This document shows positions 43,543 to 52,125 of a DNA stretch of 61,557 nt, one piece after another. The notes under the pieces were generated by a model that did not search any database, was not told the DNA's origin, and was given only the letters and a program-made list of their open reading frames with translations. This DNA is from DASZMX01 sp035551475 (GTDB lineage Bacteria > Verrucomicrobiota > Verrucomicrobiia > Limisphaerales > Palsa-1400): positions 1-61,557 of the forward strand of contig DASZMX010000128.1 of assembly GCA_035551475.1 (NCBI GenBank). Reading direction: 5' to 3'. Within the stretch, counting starts at the first letter, position 1; each line of letters begins with the position of its first letter. The position numbers and the translations under genes were made by a program.

Positions 43543-45086
43543 CCAACGAACAAGTCAAAAAGAATCTTTGGCGCAACTCCATTTCCAATTACGCCTGCAT
43601 GGTGATCAAGCTGGGCATGAGCCTCCTCATGTTTCGCATGCTTTACCAATCGCTCTCCAAGGAGGAGTTCGGCTTCTGGTCGCTGCTCTGGAGCGTTTTT
43701 GGCTATGGGATTTTATTGGATTTCGGGTTTGGCTTCACCGCCGAAAAACGGGTCGCTGAACTTTCCGCGACGGGGGAATGGGAGGAATTAAGCCGCGTGC
43801 TCAGTTCGATTGCCTTCCTGTATATGATCATCGGCCTCGCGATTGTCCTGGTCTTCTGGGCGGGCTCCAACCAGCTCATTGAATTTTTCCACGTCAGCGC
43901 CGCGCGCCGCGAAAATTTTCGCCTGCTGCTGATCCTGTTTTTTACCGGCATGGGCATCACCTTCCCTCTCGGGATCTTTCCCGGCCTGTTGATTGGCCAG
44001 CAGCGCATCGCGCTCGAAAACGCGATTTTCCTCGTCGCCATGTTCGGCAATTTCCTGGCGGTGTGGGCGGCGGTCCATTTTCACTGGGGCCTGGCGGCGC
44101 TGATCACCATCGGTTTGCTGGCCGGCATTCTGCCGTGCATCGTCTGCGCCTTTTTCGCGCTGCGCTCGATGCCGGTGCGGATTCATCCCAAATATTTCTC
44201 CGTGAAAATCATCCGTGAGACCACGCAGTTTTCGATTTTCGCCTACGCCATCACCGTCAGCAACATTCTGATGGCGAAAACGGATCAACTGATCATCGGC
44301 TCGGTGTTGGCGGTGGCCGCCGTGGCGATTTATCAAGCGGCGGCGAAGCTGGGCGAAATGTTCAGCGCCTTTGCGCAATTGCTCCCCAGCGCTTTTTCGC
44401 CGGTCGCGGCGCACCTGCACGCCAAGGGGGACGTCGATTTTCTGCGCGAACTGCTGGTGAACGGCTCGCGGCTGACGATCATGATCGCCACGCCTGTGTA
44501 TTTGATAACCGCGTTTTACATGGAAGGGCTTTTGCGCATTCTCACCGGGTCGCAGGCGTCCCGCGAAACATTTTGGATCGCGCAGGTCTTGCTGCTGTGG
44601 GGTTATCTCGGCGTCGTCACCCAAAGCGTCACCAAGCGCATTTTCATCATGTGCGGCCACGAGCGAAAATTGATGTGGCTGACCGTTTCGGAAGCGGCGA
44701 TCAACCTGGGCTTAAGTATTTTCCTGACCATGTGGCTGCGGGCCGTGATCGGCGTCGCGCTGGGCTCGCTGATTGCAACCTTCATCATCGGCTGGGCGTT
44801 TCTCTGGCCGTGGGCCGCGCGTGAGGCGCGGATGAGCGGGCTCCAACTGGCCCGCACCGTGATTCTCCCCGTCTGGCTGGCCTGCCTCCCCTTGCTGGCA
44901 TTCCTTTTTTGCATCCGGAATTTTTCCTGGTTCGATTTCCGCGGCAGCGCGCCGCTTTTCATCGCCGAATCGCTGCTGGCCTTCGGCGTGGCCGGGGCGT
45001 GCGTTTGGAAAGGCGCGCTGACCTTGTCCGAACGACAGCATTTGCTTTCCAAATTGGGCGGCCGATTCGCCCGTCTCCCGGCATGA
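43539..45086 (+). CDS. Wzx-type lipid-linked oligosaccharide flippase
   Basis: 515 residues with about fourteen hydrophobic segments and almost no soluble domain. The MVF/polysaccharide-synthesis profile is visible: NLWRNSISNYACMVIKLGMS at the start, KEEFGFWSLLWSVFGYGILL, FGFTAEKRVAELSA, and the central ILMAKTDQLIIGSVLAVAAV. It would flip the undecaprenyl-PP-glycan across the inner membrane. The 4-base ATGA overlaps with the NRPS-like gene and with the GT2 gene place it squarely in the operon. The Wzy polymerase expected of a Wzx/Wzy system is not found nearby. Confidence 0.93.
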   Translation: MTNEQVKKNLWRNSISNYACMVIKLGMSLLMFRMLYQSLSKEEFGFWSLLWSVFGYGILLDFGFGFTAEKRVAELSATGEWEELSRVLSSIAFLYMIIGLAIVLVFWAGSNQLIEFFHVSAARRENFRLLLILFFTGMGITFPLGIFPGLLIGQQRIALENAIFLVAMFGNFLAVWAAVHFHWGLAALITIGLLAGILPCIVCAFFALRSMPVRIHPKYFSVKIIRETTQFSIFAYAITVSNILMAKTDQLIIGSVLAVAAVAIYQAAAKLGEMFSAFAQLLPSAFSPVAAHLHAKGDVDFLRELLVNGSRLTIMIATPVYLITAFYMEGLLRILTGSQASRETFWIAQVLLLWGYLGVVTQSVTKRIFIMCGHERKLMWLTVSEAAINLGLSIFLTMWLRAVIGVALGSLIATFIIGWAFLWPWAAREARMSGLQLARTVILPVWLACLPLLAFLFCIRNFSWFDFRGSAPLFIAESLLAFGVAGACVWKGALTLSERQHLLSKLGGRFARLPA

Positions 45087-45952
45087 GCGATCCATTGGTC
45101 AGCATCATTTTGCGATCGTTCAACGAAGGTTGGGCTTTGCGTGAGACCTTGCCGGCGCTGGCCGCGCAGGAATACAAGAATTGGGAATTGATCGTGTTCG
45201 ATTCCGGCTCCACCGACGGCTCCGTGGATTTGCTGCGCCGCGCGGCGCCCAAACATTTGAGCGTTTTTCCGCCGCACGAATACGTCCCCGGCCGGGTCCT
45301 GAACCAAGGCATGAAGCTGGCGGCGTCGCCTTACGGAATTTTTCTGAACGCGGATGCCACCCCGCAAGGCGCCAACTGGCTGCGTCCGCTCGTCAACGCC
45401 CTGGCGGACCCGAAAACCGTGGCCGTTTTTGGCAGCCAGATTCCGCGACCGGATTGCCGGGCGGTATTCGCGTGCGATTATGAACGTTGCTTTGGCCCGC
45501 AGCGTGAATCCACGCAATGGGATCATTTCTTCAGCATGGTGAGCAGCGGCGTGCGCAAAGACATCTGGTGCGAACGCCCTTTTCTCGAAACCGTGCAGTA
45601 CGCGGAGGATCATGAATTCACCGCCTACCATAAGGCGCGAGGACGCCGGGTGGTCTATTGCCCGGAGTCTGTCGTGATGCACTCTCACAACTACACGCCG
45701 CAGCAGATTTACAAGCGCAGCTTCGGCGACAACCGCTCCCTCGCCGTCACCTGGGAGCGCAGCCCGCACCATTTCAACGTCGTGCGCACGCTGATGCTCG
45801 GCTGGCTGAATGACGCGCGGCGCGATTGGCTTTATTGCCTGCGCCACCGCCGCCTGCGCGAGTGGCCGCATGCGGTGCGCATTCGTTGGTGGCAGCGCCG
45901 CGGCTGGCTCGATGGGTTCCGGCAAGGTTGGAAGGACTACCGTCTGTCATGA
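45083..45952 (+). CDS. GT2-family glycosyltransferase
   Basis: 289 residues from the ATG at 45083, overlapping the flippase stop. GT-A fold: VSIILRSFNEGWALRETLPA, ELIVFDSGSTDGSVDL, the D-x-D-equivalent FLNADATPQG, and EDHEFTAYHKARGRRVVYCP supplying the base region. The C-terminal 80 residues are basic and rich in aromatic residues, possibly membrane-proximal. It adds a sugar by inversion to the lipid-linked chain. The 4-base overlap with the next gene continues the coupled run. Confidence 0.93.
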   Translation: MSDPLVSIILRSFNEGWALRETLPALAAQEYKNWELIVFDSGSTDGSVDLLRRAAPKHLSVFPPHEYVPGRVLNQGMKLAASPYGIFLNADATPQGANWLRPLVNALADPKTVAVFGSQIPRPDCRAVFACDYERCFGPQRESTQWDHFFSMVSSGVRKDIWCERPFLETVQYAEDHEFTAYHKARGRRVVYCPESVVMHSHNYTPQQIYKRSFGDNRSLAVTWERSPHHFNVVRTLMLGWLNDARRDWLYCLRHRRLREWPHAVRIRWWQRRGWLDGFRQGWKDYRLS

Positions 45953-47205
45953 AGATTCTCGTCATCTCGAACCTCTATCCGCCGCACCACATCGGCGGCT
46001 ACGAGTTATATTGCCGGCGCATGGTCGAGGCGTTGCGTGCGCAGGGTCATACGACGCATGTGCTGACGTCTGATCATGGCTCCTCCGAAGGCTGCCCCGG
46101 GTTGCAACGTGCGCTGCGAATTCACGGCTTATTTGGCCACCCGTGGCTGCCGTTGCCTCGCCTCCTCCAATTGGAGCGGCACAATAACCGCGTCCTGCAA
46201 AACGCCATCCGGGATTTGCGGCCCGATGTGGTGTTTGGCTGGAATTTCAGCGGGCTGTCCAAATCGATGTTATTGACACTGGGGCGGACGGGGATTCCGA
46301 CGGTGTTTTGTGTGTGCGATCATTGGATTGCACGCGGCTCCGACGCCGATGTCTGGATCAATTGGTGGAATCGCCCCGCCGATTCCGCGCCGCACCAACT
46401 GGCGCGGCGCGCCGCCGAGCTCACCGGCCTGCGCCAGAACCGCGTCCTTCCGCCCAGCGACTCCATGCGGCATATTGATTTTCGCGGCGCCTACTTTTGC
46501 AGCCGGGCTTTGCGCGAACTGACCGCCGCCGCGCTGCCAACTTTTCTCACGTCCACCAGCCAGGCGGAGACGTCCATGGCCGACTGTAAAATCATTCATT
46601 GCTCGACCGACGTGGAGCGCTTCAACGGCCTGCCGAAGCCGATTGAGGCGCCGCTGCAGCGCCTGCTCTTTGTGGGCCGCCTTCACCCCGACAAAGGGCC
46701 TATGACCGCCTTGCGCGCAATGGCCTGGCTGCGGGATAAATTTCACGGCAGCCTGAGCATCTACGGTCGCGGCGAGCCGCTCTATGAAGCCGAGCTGAAA
46801 AATTACGTCAAGTCGAACGCCTTGCCGGTCACCTTTCACGAAGCCACGCCCGAGGAAATGCCCGCCATCTATGCGCAACACGACGCCCTGCTCTTCACCT
46901 CGGAGTGGGCGGAGCCGTTTGCGATCACGCCGCTGGAGGCGATGTCCTCCGGGCTGCCGGTGATTTCCACCATGACGGGCGGCAGCTCCGAATTATTTCG
47001 GCATCGTGAAAATGCCATGACTTTTCGCGCGGGCGACGATGGCGATTTGGCCCTGCAGGTCCTGGCCTTGGAGCGCGACCGGGCCTTGCGCGCGCGCCTC
47101 GCCGCCACTGGCCGCAAAGAGGTGCGCGAACGCTGCGCGGAGCCCGTGATCCTGCGCCAGACCGAGGAGCACCTGGCCGAAACCATCCGCGTATGGAAGA
47201 CATAG
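45949..47205 (+). CDS. GT4-family glycosyltransferase
   Basis: 418 residues from the ATG at 45949. GT-B with an N-terminal ILVISNLYPPHHIGGYELY glycine loop; the C-terminal half has LLFVGRLHPDKGPMTALRAM, ATPEEMPAIYAQHDALLFTS and the E-x7-E region WAEPFAITPLEAMSSGLPVI. A segment of about 90 residues (125-215) is inserted between the domains relative to minimal GT4 proteins. It retains the donor-binding signature, so it is expected to be active. The sugar is unknown. It overlaps the following gene by 13 bases. Confidence 0.93.
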   Translation: MKILVISNLYPPHHIGGYELYCRRMVEALRAQGHTTHVLTSDHGSSEGCPGLQRALRIHGLFGHPWLPLPRLLQLERHNNRVLQNAIRDLRPDVVFGWNFSGLSKSMLLTLGRTGIPTVFCVCDHWIARGSDADVWINWWNRPADSAPHQLARRAAELTGLRQNRVLPPSDSMRHIDFRGAYFCSRALRELTAAALPTFLTSTSQAETSMADCKIIHCSTDVERFNGLPKPIEAPLQRLLFVGRLHPDKGPMTALRAMAWLRDKFHGSLSIYGRGEPLYEAELKNYVKSNALPVTFHEATPEEMPAIYAQHDALLFTSEWAEPFAITPLEAMSSGLPVISTMTGGSSELFRHRENAMTFRAGDDGDLALQVLALERDRALRARLAATGRKEVRERCAEPVILRQTEEHLAETIRVWKT

Positions 47206-48347
47206 GACGTTTCACATTGGACGGCAGCGAAGCGCTGGAGCAGCGCCTGGCCACCATTTGCGAAACCGCCGCCTCCGGCGTGCGCGCGCGGCTGCCCAAG
47301 AATCAACTGGAAGGGCTGCTGCTGGGCGGCGGCTATGGCCGCGGGGAAGGCGGCGTTTTGCGCGCGCCGGAAGGCGACCAGCCTTACAACGACCTGGAAT
47401 TTTACGTGCTGTTGCGCGGCGATTGCCGTGTCAATGAAACACGCCACGGCGCCGCGTTGCACGCCCTGGCGGCGCAATTGACGGCCGCCGCCGGCATTGA
47501 CGTCGAGTTCAAGATCCTTTCCCGCCGCAAATTGGCAGCAAGCCCTTGCAGCATGTTTTATCACGACCTGGTGCAAGGGCACAAACGGCTGCTGGGGAAT
47601 CCAAATTTGCTGGACGGCTGCGATCATCATCGTCACGCGGAGAATATTCCGTTGTCCGAGGCCACGCGGCTGCTGATGAACCGCTGCTCGGGCCTGCTTT
47701 TCGCCTGGACCAAATTGACTTCGCCGGGATTTTCCGAGGCGGCGGGAGATTTCGTGGCGCGCAATCAAGCCAAGGCGCAATTGGCCTTTGGCGATGTCGT
47801 CCTCGTGACCCAACGCCTTTACCACTCCAGTTGCCGCGAGCGGCAAAAACGTCTCGCGCGCCTGGAGATGGATTGGACCGGCTTTGAGCGGGAGGAACTC
47901 AAGGCGCACCACGAGGCCGGCGTGCAATTCAAGTTGCATCCCCACCGTTCGCAGGCCGCGCAGGCGGAATTGATGGCGCGCCAAACCGAGATCTCCACCT
48001 TCGCCTCCCGGCAATGGCTCTGGCTCGAGGAGCAGCGCCTCGGCCGCCGTTTCCACGATGTCTGGGATTACGCGCAAAGCTCCGTCAACAAATGCGCGGA
48101 AACGCATCCCCTGCGGAATCTCGTGATCAACGCCGCGGTTTTCCGTGGCTCGGCCCTGGGCGCCAGCAAACTTTTTCGTTACCCGCGCGAACGTTTGCTC
48201 GAGGCGCTTTCGGTGTTGCTGTGGGATCCGTCCCTGGCCCGCGACCCACAGCGCTTGCGATTGGTGCAGCGGCGCGTCCGCAGCAACGCGACGGATTTTT
48301 CCGCCTTGGTGGAAGCCTATGCCTCCGTCTGGCGGCGCTTTAATTAA
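47193..48347 (+). CDS. Putative nucleotidyltransferase-fold protein, unknown function
   Basis: 384 residues, no membrane segment. Residues 42-75 read GLLLGGGYGRGEGG then PYNDLEFYVLLRGD, and a later strand is GIDVEFKILS. This is the order of the polymerase-beta-type nucleotidyltransferase core: GG motif, then D-x-E (D67, E69), then a third acidic residue (D103 or E105). The remaining 270 residues are helical, with SEATRLLMNRCSGLLFAWT and RNQAKAQLAFGDVVLVTQRL, reminiscent of accessory helices in aminoglycoside or MazG-like NTases. It is not a family I recognise. Being inside the glycan run, it may transfer NMP or another group to a glycan or enzyme. Confidence 0.7.
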   Translation: MEDIGRFTLDGSEALEQRLATICETAASGVRARLPKNQLEGLLLGGGYGRGEGGVLRAPEGDQPYNDLEFYVLLRGDCRVNETRHGAALHALAAQLTAAAGIDVEFKILSRRKLAASPCSMFYHDLVQGHKRLLGNPNLLDGCDHHRHAENIPLSEATRLLMNRCSGLLFAWTKLTSPGFSEAAGDFVARNQAKAQLAFGDVVLVTQRLYHSSCRERQKRLARLEMDWTGFEREELKAHHEAGVQFKLHPHRSQAAQAELMARQTEISTFASRQWLWLEEQRLGRRFHDVWDYAQSSVNKCAETHPLRNLVINAAVFRGSALGASKLFRYPRERLLEALSVLLWDPSLARDPQRLRLVQRRVRSNATDFSALVEAYASVWRRFN

Positions 48348-48348
48348 C

Positions 48349-49626
48349 GTGAAAATTCTCGTCGTCTATCCCTATTTGCCCTGGCCGCTGGATCGCGGCA
48401 CGTATCATCGCACCTTTCATTTGCTGAAAGAATTGGCGTCCGCGCATGACGTTTCCCTCGTGGCTCTCGCGGAAAACGGCGAAGGCGCCGAGCACGCGGG
48501 CGTCTTCGCGCGCTTTTGCCGCAGCGTCGAGATTATATCGTTCCAACATCCCCCGTGGGCCAAGCTGTTTCCCCAACGTCTCCTCGATCCCCTCCCCTCC
48601 AACGTGGCGCATTGGAACGCCCCGGCGGTGGCGGCGCGCCTCCATGAAATTATGCGAAACGGCGGCTTCGACGCCATCCACGTTTGCGACATCGTCATGG
48701 CGCAATATTTTCTGCGCAGCCGCCTGCCCCTGATCATCGATCGCAGCCGGGTCGATTTGCAATTTCAGCTGGCCGAGCACAGCCGCATGAATTTTTCGCG
48801 GCGCGCCCGCCTGTTGCGCTACGAAGGTTACACGAAGCTCTGGCTGTTCGAGCGGCGTCTGGCCAGGCGCGCGGCGCTGGAGATCGTGTGCGGCCAGGAT
48901 GACGAGACGTTCTTGCGGCGCTGGGTGAAAAAAGACCTGCCCATTGAGGTCCTGGTCAATGGCGTTGATTTGGAGTATTTCGCCCACTACCCGGCAGCGG
49001 GCTGCGCGGTCCGGCCTTCGGTGATCTTCTGCGGAGCGATGGATTACAATCCTAATATTGACGCTCTGCGCTGGTATTTCTCCGAGATGCACGAGCCGCT
49101 GCGCCGCGCGATTCCTGATCTGGAGTTCTTTGTCGTGGGCAAAAATCCGACGCCGGAAATTCTCGCCCACGCGCAACGTCCGGGTGTCACCGTCACCGGC
49201 AGCGTGGCGGACGTGCGCCCCTATTATCGGCGCGCCTGGCTGCAATTGGTTCCACTGCGCATCGGCGGCGGCACACGCCTAAAGATTGTGGAGTCGCTGG
49301 CCATCGGCACCCCGGTCATCTCCACGACCATCGGCGCCCAGGGGCTCGCGCTGGAGCACAACCGTGAAATTCTTTTGGCCGACACCACGGAAGCGTTCGT
49401 GCGCGAAACGACGCGGGCCCTGCGCGACGCCGCCTTGCGTCAACAATTGGAGGATGCGGGCCGCGACGTCGCCCAGCAGCGCTTTTCCTGGGAGCGGATC
49501 GGACGGCGCCTGCGTGAAATCTACGAAGCTCGCGTCGGGTCAATTCAAGTTCGTGGAAACGAACACGCGCCGGCCATCCGGCCACCAAGCCTCAGCCTCG
49601 ATCCATCGGGCGCCGGCCGGCGCTAA
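48349..49626 (+). CDS. GT4-family glycosyltransferase (last gene of glycan cluster)
   Basis: 425 residues from a GTG at 48349; the preceding gene stops one base earlier. The N-terminus reads KILVVYPYLPWPLDRGTYHR, a pattern shared with exopolysaccharide/PEP-CTERM-associated sugar transferases. The donor domain has PSVIFCGAMDYNPNIDALRW and LVPLRIGGGTRLKIVESLAI, followed by PVISTTIGAQG. The final 25 residues (VRGNEHAPAIRPPSLSLD...) look unstructured and overlap by 87 bases the convergent cellulase gene, so the true functional end may be before them. Confidence 0.92.
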   Translation: MKILVVYPYLPWPLDRGTYHRTFHLLKELASAHDVSLVALAENGEGAEHAGVFARFCRSVEIISFQHPPWAKLFPQRLLDPLPSNVAHWNAPAVAARLHEIMRNGGFDAIHVCDIVMAQYFLRSRLPLIIDRSRVDLQFQLAEHSRMNFSRRARLLRYEGYTKLWLFERRLARRAALEIVCGQDDETFLRRWVKKDLPIEVLVNGVDLEYFAHYPAAGCAVRPSVIFCGAMDYNPNIDALRWYFSEMHEPLRRAIPDLEFFVVGKNPTPEILAHAQRPGVTVTGSVADVRPYYRRAWLQLVPLRIGGGTRLKIVESLAIGTPVISTTIGAQGLALEHNREILLADTTEAFVRETTRALRDAALRQQLEDAGRDVAQQRFSWERIGRRLREIYEARVGSIQVRGNEHAPAIRPPSLSLDPSGAGRR

Positions 49627-52125
49627 AAACGGCGCGGACGCTTTATGAATGACCGGCTCGCCGCCGGCTTCCCACAGGCAGCGCCCGCTCCGCAGATCAA
49701 GGCCGCCGTCGGCCTTGAGCAGCGCTTCCACGGGTGACGCTTGGACGACCTCCAGATGCGCGGAGGCGGCGCGCCAGGGCTGGCGCGCCAGCGGGGTTTG
49801 CGCCATGAGAAACGAAGTGGTCGCCAGGCCGCGCCCCATGTCCGCCGTCACGCTTTCGGTGGCGGTGTTGAAGGAATCGGCCCAACGATCATAAAAAGGA
49901 AACGGATTCACGGCATCCCAATCCGTGGGAAAGGTCAAGTTGGACAGCTCCTTCTTATAATTATCCATATACATGAAGCCCTCCTGGATATTGCCGACAT
50001 CGATGCCAGTTGGCGGCAGCAGGCGGCGCGCATTCTCGGAATATTGATTGACAATATTTTGCTGGCGGCGCCAGCCCACTCCTGTGACGAACGGCTGGTT
50101 CACCGGGTTGCATCCGCCCACGTAATTCATATTCTCCAAAATTGCGGCCAAATATTTCGGACGGGGATCGTTCATCTTGGGGAAATTAAGCTGATACGCC
50201 ACGGCCAGGTCGAAAGCGCGGTCGAGCGAGAAATACCAGCCGGCGTTCTGGAACCGCTTGCTTGCCTCGGGAAAACTTGTGCCATACGCGTTCTCCGCGG
50301 AATCACGCGCCGCGTCATCCGCCGCGGCGATAATTTCGTCCTCACATTGCCCGAGAAGTATCTGGTCCAACTGGTCGGCGGGTAAACGCCGCGTGCGCGC
50401 GCCAAAGGCAAAACTGCGCGTCGCGCAGCCATAGCTTTCGAAGAGCCGCCACCATGTCCAACGGCGCTGGTTGGAATCGGTGGGCCGCAAATCCGCGATG
50501 ATTTGCTTTTGCAACGCCGCGTCGCCGGTGGCGAGAAACATTTCGGTTTCGGCCCAGGTCAATTCGTCGTCATGCATGAATTCGTCGCCGTAATGCGTGA
50601 TTTTTTGGTAGGAGCCATCCCGCCCGAATTTGGCAATCGCGCGTTGCAAGAAATCCCAGCCTTTGCGCGCATGCGCCAAATAAGACGCGGCTGCGGCGGG
50701 AAATTGCTGTTTGAAAAGAGGCGACGCACTCATCTGGGCCAGCGCCGCCACCGCCGCAGCCGTCGCGCCGGTCGTTTTCGGAAACACCACTTGCGGATCG
50801 CCGGTGTCCCGTCCGAGCAGCGAAACATTATCCTCATATTCGCGATCACGCGGGTACACCAAAAAATAGAAGCCGCCATCGTCATCCTGCATTTTCACGA
50901 GGAAATCCGCCTCCCATTTCGCCTCCTCCAACAGGTCGCTCTTGCCATCCCCGCTCTCTGGAATGCCAAGGTTATCGAGCGCGCCCGCGCCGGGAAACGC
51001 ATCGGCGGCGAACACCAATTCGTGGATCAATTGCGCCACGTTAATCGTGTATTTGCTGTAATCGCCGGCGTCATGGTGGCCGCCGCTGACATCGATTTTC
51101 CCCTTGCGCACAAACGGGTAGAGGCTGGCGTCAATGCTTTTAAGTTGCGGAGCCGTGTGGCGCGGGTTGTCGTGAAAGTCCGAAGTCATGTTGGCCAGAT
51201 CCTCGTTCACAGCCTGAAAGCTCATGTCAGGAACTTCCGCCGGCGCCACATGGCAGGCGGCTTTCGTGAAGCGGGTGAAAGGCAATTCATTGGCGCATCC
51301 GCAACGCTGGTGATACAGGCCCAATGCGTACGTGCGCGCGAAATCCGCCGCGATGCCCTCGTCAATGGCGAAAGGATACGACGCCCCCAACCCGGGAACC
51401 TGCACCCGATAAATTCCCGCATTCGTCCAACCGGTGAAATCAGCCTGCCACACATTTTGGTAAGGACGCGGCGTGTAAGTGTAGCCCTGGTCAGGCCGCA
51501 AGGTGAGAGGCCCGTGAAAAACGGTGGCGCCATGCGCGTCAATCAAATTGAATCCGCCCGCCCCGGGGATTTCCATTTCACCGGCGCTGCCGAGAAAATA
51601 ACCCACCATCGCCATTTTGGGCCACGCGGCGGTGTAACCCTCCTCGTTCACATGGATTGCCGGGCTCCAACGCTGCGGATCAAAGACGGCCGCAAACCGC
51701 TGCCCGCTCGTCCACAAGCGCTGGCTGGGATTGCTGACTTCCACCCGCTCGCCCGCGGTCAGCGGCGAGTCGAGTTTAAGGTAAAGATCATTCCACACGC
51801 GCAGATCGCGTTTTTTTAATGGGGCAAACAGCGGGCGGCGCTTAAACCCCGCGACTGAGGCCGCAATCACCCTGCCCCCGGCGCGCACGGAAAACTCCCC
51901 CGCGGCGGGCGCCTGGAAATGAAAACTTGAGTCAATAAAATTCCATTGCGGCACAGGCGCGGGGTCGGGCTTTTTGAGCGTCACCAACTCCAATTCCAGG
52001 AGATTAGACGAAAGAATTCGCAGGCAGGTGGCGCCGGGCAGCGGCGTCGCCAGCGGATTATCCGTTTCCTGTCCGCGCAAGATGGCGGCGCTGCACAGCA
52101 GGGCGCACAGGATGAGTTTTCTCAT
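49540..52125 (-). CDS. Secreted GH9 cellulase/endoglucanase
   Basis: 861 residues with signal peptide (about 1-18, ILCALLCSAAILRG). A beta domain (about 25-140) and a CelD-type Ig-like domain (about 155-255, AIHVNEEGYTAAWPKMAMVG; FTGWTNAGIYRVQVPGLG) precede the (alpha/alpha)6 catalytic domain. The nucleophile region is VSGGHHDAGDYSKYT with D352 and D355, and the proton donor is E757 in FNTATESVTADMG. These correspond to the catalytic Asp pair and Glu of GH9. A C-terminal tail of about 80 residues (beta-rich) follows. It should cleave beta-1,4-glucan or a related glycan outside the cell. It starts by ATGA overlap with the WD40 gene. Confidence 0.92.
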   Translation of the reverse strand: MRKLILCALLCSAAILRGQETDNPLATPLPGATCLRILSSNLLELELVTLKKPDPAPVPQWNFIDSSFHFQAPAAGEFSVRAGGRVIAASVAGFKRRPLFAPLKKRDLRVWNDLYLKLDSPLTAGERVEVSNPSQRLWTSGQRFAAVFDPQRWSPAIHVNEEGYTAAWPKMAMVGYFLGSAGEMEIPGAGGFNLIDAHGATVFHGPLTLRPDQGYTYTPRPYQNVWQADFTGWTNAGIYRVQVPGLGASYPFAIDEGIAADFARTYALGLYHQRCGCANELPFTRFTKAACHVAPAEVPDMSFQAVNEDLANMTSDFHDNPRHTAPQLKSIDASLYPFVRKGKIDVSGGHHDAGDYSKYTINVAQLIHELVFAADAFPGAGALDNLGIPESGDGKSDLLEEAKWEADFLVKMQDDDGGFYFLVYPRDREYEDNVSLLGRDTGDPQVVFPKTTGATAAAVAALAQMSASPLFKQQFPAAAASYLAHARKGWDFLQRAIAKFGRDGSYQKITHYGDEFMHDDELTWAETEMFLATGDAALQKQIIADLRPTDSNQRRWTWWRLFESYGCATRSFAFGARTRRLPADQLDQILLGQCEDEIIAAADDAARDSAENAYGTSFPEASKRFQNAGWYFSLDRAFDLAVAYQLNFPKMNDPRPKYLAAILENMNYVGGCNPVNQPFVTGVGWRRQQNIVNQYSENARRLLPPTGIDVGNIQEGFMYMDNYKKELSNLTFPTDWDAVNPFPFYDRWADSFNTATESVTADMGRGLATTSFLMAQTPLARQPWRAASAHLEVVQASPVEALLKADGGLDLRSGRCLWEAGGEPVIHKASAPFLAPAGARWIEAEAWWPDGRRVFVSTNLN

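Noticed and set aside
44603..45925. A 440-codon antisense frame across flippase and GT2 genes
   Set aside because: It has no motifs, with composition of a shadow frame; both sense genes have complete family signatures.
46869..48107. A 412-codon antisense frame across the GT4 and NTase-like genes
   Set aside because: Same shadow pattern, with no ribosome-binding site and no recognisable domain.
50503..51819. A 438-codon plus-strand frame inside the GH9 gene
   Set aside because: It is fully antisense to a GH9 enzyme with intact catalytic residues; the translated product is His/Arg-rich noise.
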